A stretch of DNA of 64,000 bases from Rhodanobacter sp. (GTDB taxonomy: Bacteria; Pseudomonadota; Gammaproteobacteria; Xanthomonadales; Rhodanobacteraceae), in assembly GCA_004322005.1 (NCBI GenBank), contig SCRF01000120.1, forward strand, positions 36,910 to 100,909. Reading direction: 5' to 3'. Numbering within the stretch: the stretch's first letter is position 1; each line of letters starts with the position of its first letter. Shown here one piece after another: positions 59,018-64,000 of the stretch. The position numbers and the translations under genes are program-made. The notes beneath the pieces were generated by a model. That model searched no databases and was not told the DNA's origin. It saw only the letters and a program-made list of their open reading frames with translations.

Positions 59018-60000
59018 GCGTGCAACCCGGTGATATCCGTGACGACGACCGCCGCCCTCCAGTCAACGAGTTGCTTGAGGTAGCCCAGCATGGGCTTGGC
59101 CTGAAGCCCAAGCGACTGCCATCGTGGCTGTTCTACGACGAACGCGGCTCGCAGTTGTTCGAGCGGATCTGCGAACAGCCGGAGTATTACCTCACCCGCT
59201 GCGAAATCGCGTTGATGGAGGTGCATGCCGGCAGCATCGCCGACACCCTGGGCAGCGAAGTGCGGCTGGTCGAATACGGCAGCGGCAACGCGCACAAGAC
59301 GCATATCCTGCTGGAGCACCTGCATGCGCCGGTCAGCTACGTGCCGGTGGAGATTTCACCCGAGCCGCTGCGACAGAGTGTCGAGCGGCTGGCCGGGGAG
59401 TTTCCGCAGTTGCCGTTGCAGCCGCTGTGCGCCGATTTCAGCAAGCCGTTGCGGCTGCCGATCCCGCCGCGCGCGCCGCGTCGGACGGTGCTGTATTTTC
59501 CCGGCTCCACCATCGGCAATTTCGAGAATCACGATGCCGCCGTGCTGTTGCGCAAGATGCGCAACGAGATGGGCGATGCCGGCGGCATCCTGATCGGGGT
59601 GGACCTGAAAAAGGATCCGGCGCTGATCGAGGCGGCCTACAACGACCGTGCCGGCGTCACCGCCGCGTTCACCCTCAACATGCTGGCTCGCCTCAATCGC
59701 GAGATCGGCAGCGATTTCGAGCTCTCGGGGTTTGCCCATCGCGCGCACTACAACCCGATGGCCGGCCGCATCGAGACACATATCGTCAGCCGCCACGAGC
59801 AGCAGGTGAAGGTCGGGCGTGCCCACGTGAGCTTCCGCGCGGACGAAGCGATCCAGGTCGAATACAGCTGCAAGTATTCGCTGGAGGATTTCGCCGCGCT
59901 GGCGGCCCGGGCCGGACTGGCGGTGCAGCACGCATGGACCGACCCGGCACGGATGTTCAGCGTGCAATATCTGGTGCGTGCCGGCACGGTGGCGCGCTAG
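59014..60000 (+). CDS. egtD: L-histidine N(alpha)-methyltransferase
   Basis: LPSWLFYDERGSQLFERICEQPEYYLTRCE; LVEYGSGNAHKTHILLEHL; ATGA overlap with egtB. Confidence 0.95.
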   Translation: MSVQPGDIRDDDRRPPVNELLEVAQHGLGLKPKRLPSWLFYDERGSQLFERICEQPEYYLTRCEIALMEVHAGSIADTLGSEVRLVEYGSGNAHKTHILLEHLHAPVSYVPVEISPEPLRQSVERLAGEFPQLPLQPLCADFSKPLRLPIPPRAPRRTVLYFPGSTIGNFENHDAAVLLRKMRNEMGDAGGILIGVDLKKDPALIEAAYNDRAGVTAAFTLNMLARLNREIGSDFELSGFAHRAHYNPMAGRIETHIVSRHEQQVKVGRAHVSFRADEAIQVEYSCKYSLEDFAALAARAGLAVQHAWTDPARMFSVQYLVRAGTVAR

Positions 60001-61532
60001 CCGGGCGCGCGCGAGCTTCCCTCGGCGTTGCCGGCCTCGTACAGAGCCCGCACGTCACGGGTGAGCCGGGCCTGGCTGTCCGGTCGCGCGTAGAACATGT
60101 GCCCGCCGGGATATTCCTTCACCTGCACGCGGGTAGCGTCGCCCATCGCCGGCATCTGGTCGACGATCAGCACCGAGGCCATGAACGGACAGGACAGGTC
60201 GTCCCAGCCATGCGCGATCAACACGCGCAGGTTGGCATCGTTGGCCACCGCCTCGCGTAGCTCGGCGACGGAGCCCCGGTTGGCGTCCTTGTCCCGGTGC
60301 CACAGCTTGTTCACCGCGTAGCTCAGCGCGTTGTAGCGGGCGTCGATCTTCCAGCCCACGGTGCGGGTCACGAAGTTGACCATCGCACTGGTGGTCGGCG
60401 CGATGATGCCGTTGAGGATCGGGTCGCCGGTCTGCTGGCGCGGCGCATACGGGAACGGGTCCCAGGCGGTGACGTTGGAGTCGTAGCGACTGCCGAGCCG
60501 GCCTTCGGCACGATAGACCTCGCGCAGGTAGGCCTGGGTCTCCAGCCGGCCGCCGGAGCGCTTCACGAACAGCGGATCGAGGCCGGTCAGTTCGGTAACC
60601 TTGTCGATCATCGCCGTGGTGGCGGCGGGATCGGAGCGACCCTTCAGCAGGGTCTGGGCGTAGGTGGTGCGGGTGTACTCGACGATCGGTGCCATGGCCT
60701 GGGCGCTGAGCTTGTGCTCGCGCTCCAGGTGGGCGGCGGCGATCGAGGGCAGGGTCAGCATCCACGGCAGCGGCGACACGTTGTCGTCGCCGGAGGCGGC
60801 CGGATCCAGATACGGCGACAGCAGGATCATGCCGTTCATCGCCACGCCGAGCTGGGTCTGCAGATAGTCGGTGATCCGCGGGCCACGGAAGCCGCCGTAG
60901 CTTTCGCCGACCAGATACTTGCGCGAGGTCATCCGGCCGTTCTTGACCAGCCAGTCGTAGACGATCCGCGACAGGTACTTGATGTCGCTGTCGGTGCTGT
61001 AGAAGTCCTTGGTCGCCTGCTTGTCGTCCACCAGCGCGCGGCTGAAGCCGGTGCCGATCGGGTCGATGAACACCAGGTCGGTGAAGCCCAGCCAGGTACC
61101 GGGGTTGTCGTGCAGGGTGGCGGGCGCCGACGGGCTGTCGCCATCGATGCCGAAGTTCACCTTCTTCGGGCCGATCGCGCCGAAGTTGAGGTAGACCGAC
61201 GAAGCGCCGGGGCCGCCGTTGAGTGCGAACGTCACCGGCCGATCCTTGCCATCCATGGTGTAGGCGGTGAACACCACCTCGCCGGTCACGGTGCCCTTTT
61301 CATCGCGCACCGGCAGCGAGCCCACGGTGACGGTGTACTTGAGTGTCTTGCCGTCCACCTTGGTGGTCTGCGTGATGTGCGCATCTGCCGGCAACGGCGG
61401 CAGATGGAAGCCATTGCTGCCGGCTGCACCCTGGCTGGCTGCCGGCTTGTGGCTTTCGGCCGCGATCGTCGAGGCAGTAAATCCAGCCAGCAGCAGGGCG
61501 GTCAGCAGGGCGGATATCAGGGGTTTGCGCAC
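59997..61532 (-). CDS. S10 family serine carboxypeptidase-like peptidase (GTG start)
   Basis: PVTFALNGGPGASSVYLNFG; KYLVGESYGGFRGPRITDYL; HGWDDLSCPF; GGHMFYARPDSQ. Confidence 0.92.
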   Translation of the reverse strand: MRKPLISALLTALLLAGFTASTIAAESHKPAASQGAAGSNGFHLPPLPADAHITQTTKVDGKTLKYTVTVGSLPVRDEKGTVTGEVVFTAYTMDGKDRPVTFALNGGPGASSVYLNFGAIGPKKVNFGIDGDSPSAPATLHDNPGTWLGFTDLVFIDPIGTGFSRALVDDKQATKDFYSTDSDIKYLSRIVYDWLVKNGRMTSRKYLVGESYGGFRGPRITDYLQTQLGVAMNGMILLSPYLDPAASGDDNVSPLPWMLTLPSIAAAHLEREHKLSAQAMAPIVEYTRTTYAQTLLKGRSDPAATTAMIDKVTELTGLDPLFVKRSGGRLETQAYLREVYRAEGRLGSRYDSNVTAWDPFPYAPRQQTGDPILNGIIAPTTSAMVNFVTRTVGWKIDARYNALSYAVNKLWHRDKDANRGSVAELREAVANDANLRVLIAHGWDDLSCPFMASVLIVDQMPAMGDATRVQVKEYPGGHMFYARPDSQARLTRDVRALYEAGNAEGSSRAPG

Positions 61533-61641
61533 GGATTTTTCCTCACGGACGAAAGATCCAAGACTAACTCCCGGCGATGCTCCCGGGAGCGTGCTTAAAG
61601 GCATGGGTGCATGCCGGCGAGGGCCCGGCCCATCGGCGAGT

Positions 61642-62085
61642 TCAGCGCTGCGCCAGTGCCCCGTCCACGAACTGCTGCAGCTGCGCCGCATTGAGCGCCC
61701 CCGCCTGTCGCGCGATCTCACGGCCCTGATGCAGCAACAGCAGGGTGGGAATGCTGCGGATGCCGAAGCGCTGGGCGAGTTGCGGTTGCGCTTCGGTATC
61801 CACCTTGGCCAGCCGCAGCCGTGGCTCGAGCCGGCGGGCGGCCTCGTTGAACACCGGGGCGAAGCCGACGCACGGGCCGCACCACGGTGCCCAGAAGTCC
61901 ACCAGTACCGGCAGGTCGCCACGACCGGCCACGGCATCGAAGTTCGCCGCGGTCAGCTGCACCGGATGCCCGTCGAACAGCGCCTGTTTGCAGCGGCCGC
62001 AGTTGGGCTGCTCGCCGACGCGTTCGGGCGGCACGCGGTTGAGCGCGCCGCAATGCGGGCAGGGAATGGCCAGTGGCGTGCTCAT
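61642..62085 (-). CDS. trxC: thioredoxin 2
   Basis: N-terminal Zn motif CPHCGALN...CGRCK; WAPWCGPC active site. Confidence 0.94.
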   Translation of the reverse strand: MSTPLAIPCPHCGALNRVPPERVGEQPNCGRCKQALFDGHPVQLTAANFDAVAGRGDLPVLVDFWAPWCGPCVGFAPVFNEAARRLEPRLRLAKVDTEAQPQLAQRFGIRSIPTLLLLHQGREIARQAGALNAAQLQQFVDGALAQR

Positions 62086-62165
62086 GATCGACTCCGGTGC
62101 GGGACCATGCCACGGAAGTGGAGGCGGCGATCATGGAAGCAAGTGTTTCGCCTCGGGCCTGACTA

Positions 62166-62789
62166 TCAACCGTGACGGCGCATCGACGCCGCGGCCGTGG
62201 CGGGGGCCACCCGTTCGACCCATTGCTCGAAGGCCCGCATGAAGCGCTGCAATGCCTGGGCGCCGGCGTCGTCGGTCAGCGTGCCGTGCCCGTCGAAGTG
62301 CGCGGCCGCGTTGGCCATGAACAGCGTGGGCGCCGGCATCACCAGCGCGCCACAGGCATGCAGCACCTGACGCAGGCTGGCCTGCGCCAGGCGGGTGCCC
62401 CACGGACCGGCGCTGGCGCCGAGCACGGCCACCGGCTTGTCGACCAGCACCTCGCCCAGCGGGCTCTCGCGCGAGAGCCAGTCCAGCGCGTTCTTCAGCA
62501 CGCCGGGAAGGGCATGGTTGTATTCGGGCGTAGCCACGACCAGGCCGTCCGCCGCGGCCATCGCCGCGCGCAGTGCCTGCACGCCGACCGGGCCGGCCGG
62601 GTCGAGCTGTTCCAGGTCCTCGTCGAACAACGGGACGGCGGCGAAGTCGGTGTACACGGTCAGCGCAAGCGTCGAGGGCGCCTGGTCGATTGCCGCGTGC
62701 AGCAGACGGCGGTTCCAGGAATCGCGCCGCAGACTGCCGGCGAGGCACAGCACGCGGCGGGCGGGAGTGGGGGGCAAAGGGGGCATCGA
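62166..62789 (-). CDS. NADPH-dependent FMN reductase family protein
   Basis: VLCLAGSLRRDSWNRRLLHAA; VVATPEYNHALPGVLKNALDWLSR. Confidence 0.92.
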   Translation of the reverse strand, partial: SMPPLPPTPARRVLCLAGSLRRDSWNRRLLHAAIDQAPSTLALTVYTDFAAVPLFDEDLEQLDPAGPVGVQALRAAMAAADGLVVATPEYNHALPGVLKNALDWLSRESPLGEVLVDKPVAVLGASAGPWGTRLAQASLRQVLHACGALVMPAPTLFMANAAAHFDGHGTLTDDAGAQALQRFMRAFEQWVERVAPATAAASMRRHG

Positions 62790-62905
62790 CGATATCTCCA
62801 GGGTGGACAAGGGTCAGTGTTGAATGGCACTTGCTTAATTCTACTGTGTTATTAAACTTATGGCATGATGGCGCCATCTTCGAGCAACACGCAAGGAGGT
62901 GGGTC

Positions 62906-64000
62906 ATGGGCACGAGTTTGGAAACACGCTTTGCGCGGTATGGTGAGGCGATAGTGGCCGCCTTGGGGCACGCGGATCGGGCGCCGCCGGCAACCTGGTA
63001 TCTGCAAGGGTTGATGTTGCCCGGCGGACGCAAGAGCGTGGAGCCGATGGCGGCGCGCGTGCGGCCACAGGATGTGCGCTCGACCCATCAGTCGATGCAC
63101 CATTTGGTATCGACCTCGGACTGGAGCGACGCCGCCTTGCTGGCCACGGTCGCCGAACAGGTGCTGCCGGTGCTGACGCGCGACGGAGCCGAGCCGTGCT
63201 TCTGGATCATCGATGACACCGGCTTTCCGAAGAAGGGCACGCACTCGGTGGGCGTGGCCCGCCAGTACTGCGGGCAGACCGGCAAGACGGACAACTGCCG
63301 GGTCGCGGTGAGCCTGTCGCTGGCGACGGACTCGGCCAGCCTGCCGGTGGCCTGGCAGCTCTACCTGCCCGTCGAGTGGACCGACGATCCGAAGCGGTGC
63401 GTCGATGCGGGCGTGCCGGCGTCGGTGGGCTTCCTGACCAAGAACCAGATCGCCGCCGCCCAGATTCGCACCGCGGTCGCCGCCCAGCTGCCCCGGGGCG
63501 TGGTGCTGGGCGATGCGGCGTACGGCGATGACTGCGCGCTTCGCGATGAGCTCAGCGAGCAGGGTCTGATCTATGCCCTGGGCGTCCGGCCGCTCACCAC
63601 CGTGTGGTGGGGCGCGTACCAACCGGCCACCCCGCCGCCGTCGGCGGTTCGGGGTCGCCCCCGCGTGCGGGTGGTGCGCGATGCGGCGCACTCACCCATC
63701 AACGTGCGTGCCTTGGCACAGGCGCTACCGGCGCGGGCGTATCGCACCATCGTCTGGCGACAGGGTTCAGCAGAAACATTGTCCGGTCGCTTTGCCCGCG
63801 TGCGCGTGGTCACCGCCCACGACGACCGCGCTCGGGATCCCGAATGGCTGGTCATCGAATGGCCGCGTGGTGACGCCGAACCGCTTCGCTACTGGCTGTC
63901 GACGCTGCCTGAAGACACGACCTTCAAGGCACTCGTCGGCACCATCAAAGGCCGTTGGCGCATCGAGCGGGACTACCTGGAACTCAAACAGGAACTCGGC
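62906..64000 (+). mobile_element. IS701-family transposase, 3' end beyond window; not in supplied ORF track
   Basis: Manual translation from ATG 62906 stays open to the window end (365 codons): FWIIDDTGFPKKGTHSVGVARQYCGQTGKTDNCRVAVSLSLA...VGFLTKNQIAAAQ, DDE motif of IS701 type. Confidence 0.9.

Overview
High-GC chromosomal window from a gammaproteobacterium, probably Xanthomonadales (Rhodanobacter/Dyella-like; inferred from gene content and repeat style only). Most of it is ordinary housekeeping and metabolic sequence: an acyl-CoA dehydrogenase/APH/SDR block, parC, cfa, crcB with an upstream fluoride riboswitch, minCDE, a two-component system, a GlcNAc-use cluster (SIS isomerase/deaminase, nagA, LacI regulator, NagP-like MFS, glucokinase-type kinase, TonB receptor), a GldA/F/G-like ABC system, a CtaG/PCuAC/SCO block, purT, bpt, tesB, an AmpD-like amidase, rlmKL, egtB-egtD, an S10 peptidase and trxC. 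The right edge holds an IS701-type transposase that runs off the window and is missing from the supplied ORF track. The less ordinary signals are: (i) a REP-like hairpin family (GTAGGAGC...) at seven loci in three stem types, whose terminal TAG is the in-frame stop codon of six genes; (ii) several deletion scars: an SDR lacking its catalytic centre in frame, a HAD N-terminal stub, a HigA tail joined to a beheaded TraB/GumN gene, and a beheaded SPFH gene; (iii) a TonB receptor with a high-GC signal/linker segment and an AT-richer body, starting a compositional island of about 4.3 kb; (iv) a CAGAAA x6 microsatellite upstream of that receptor; (v) a 58-bp perfect palindrome; (vi) a 28-bp perfect inverted repeat at the nagP 3' end; (vii) a MITE-like hairpin between kinase and regulator genes. 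I found no clearly new multi-gene defence or biosynthetic system. All calls were made by reading the sequence, with no database search.
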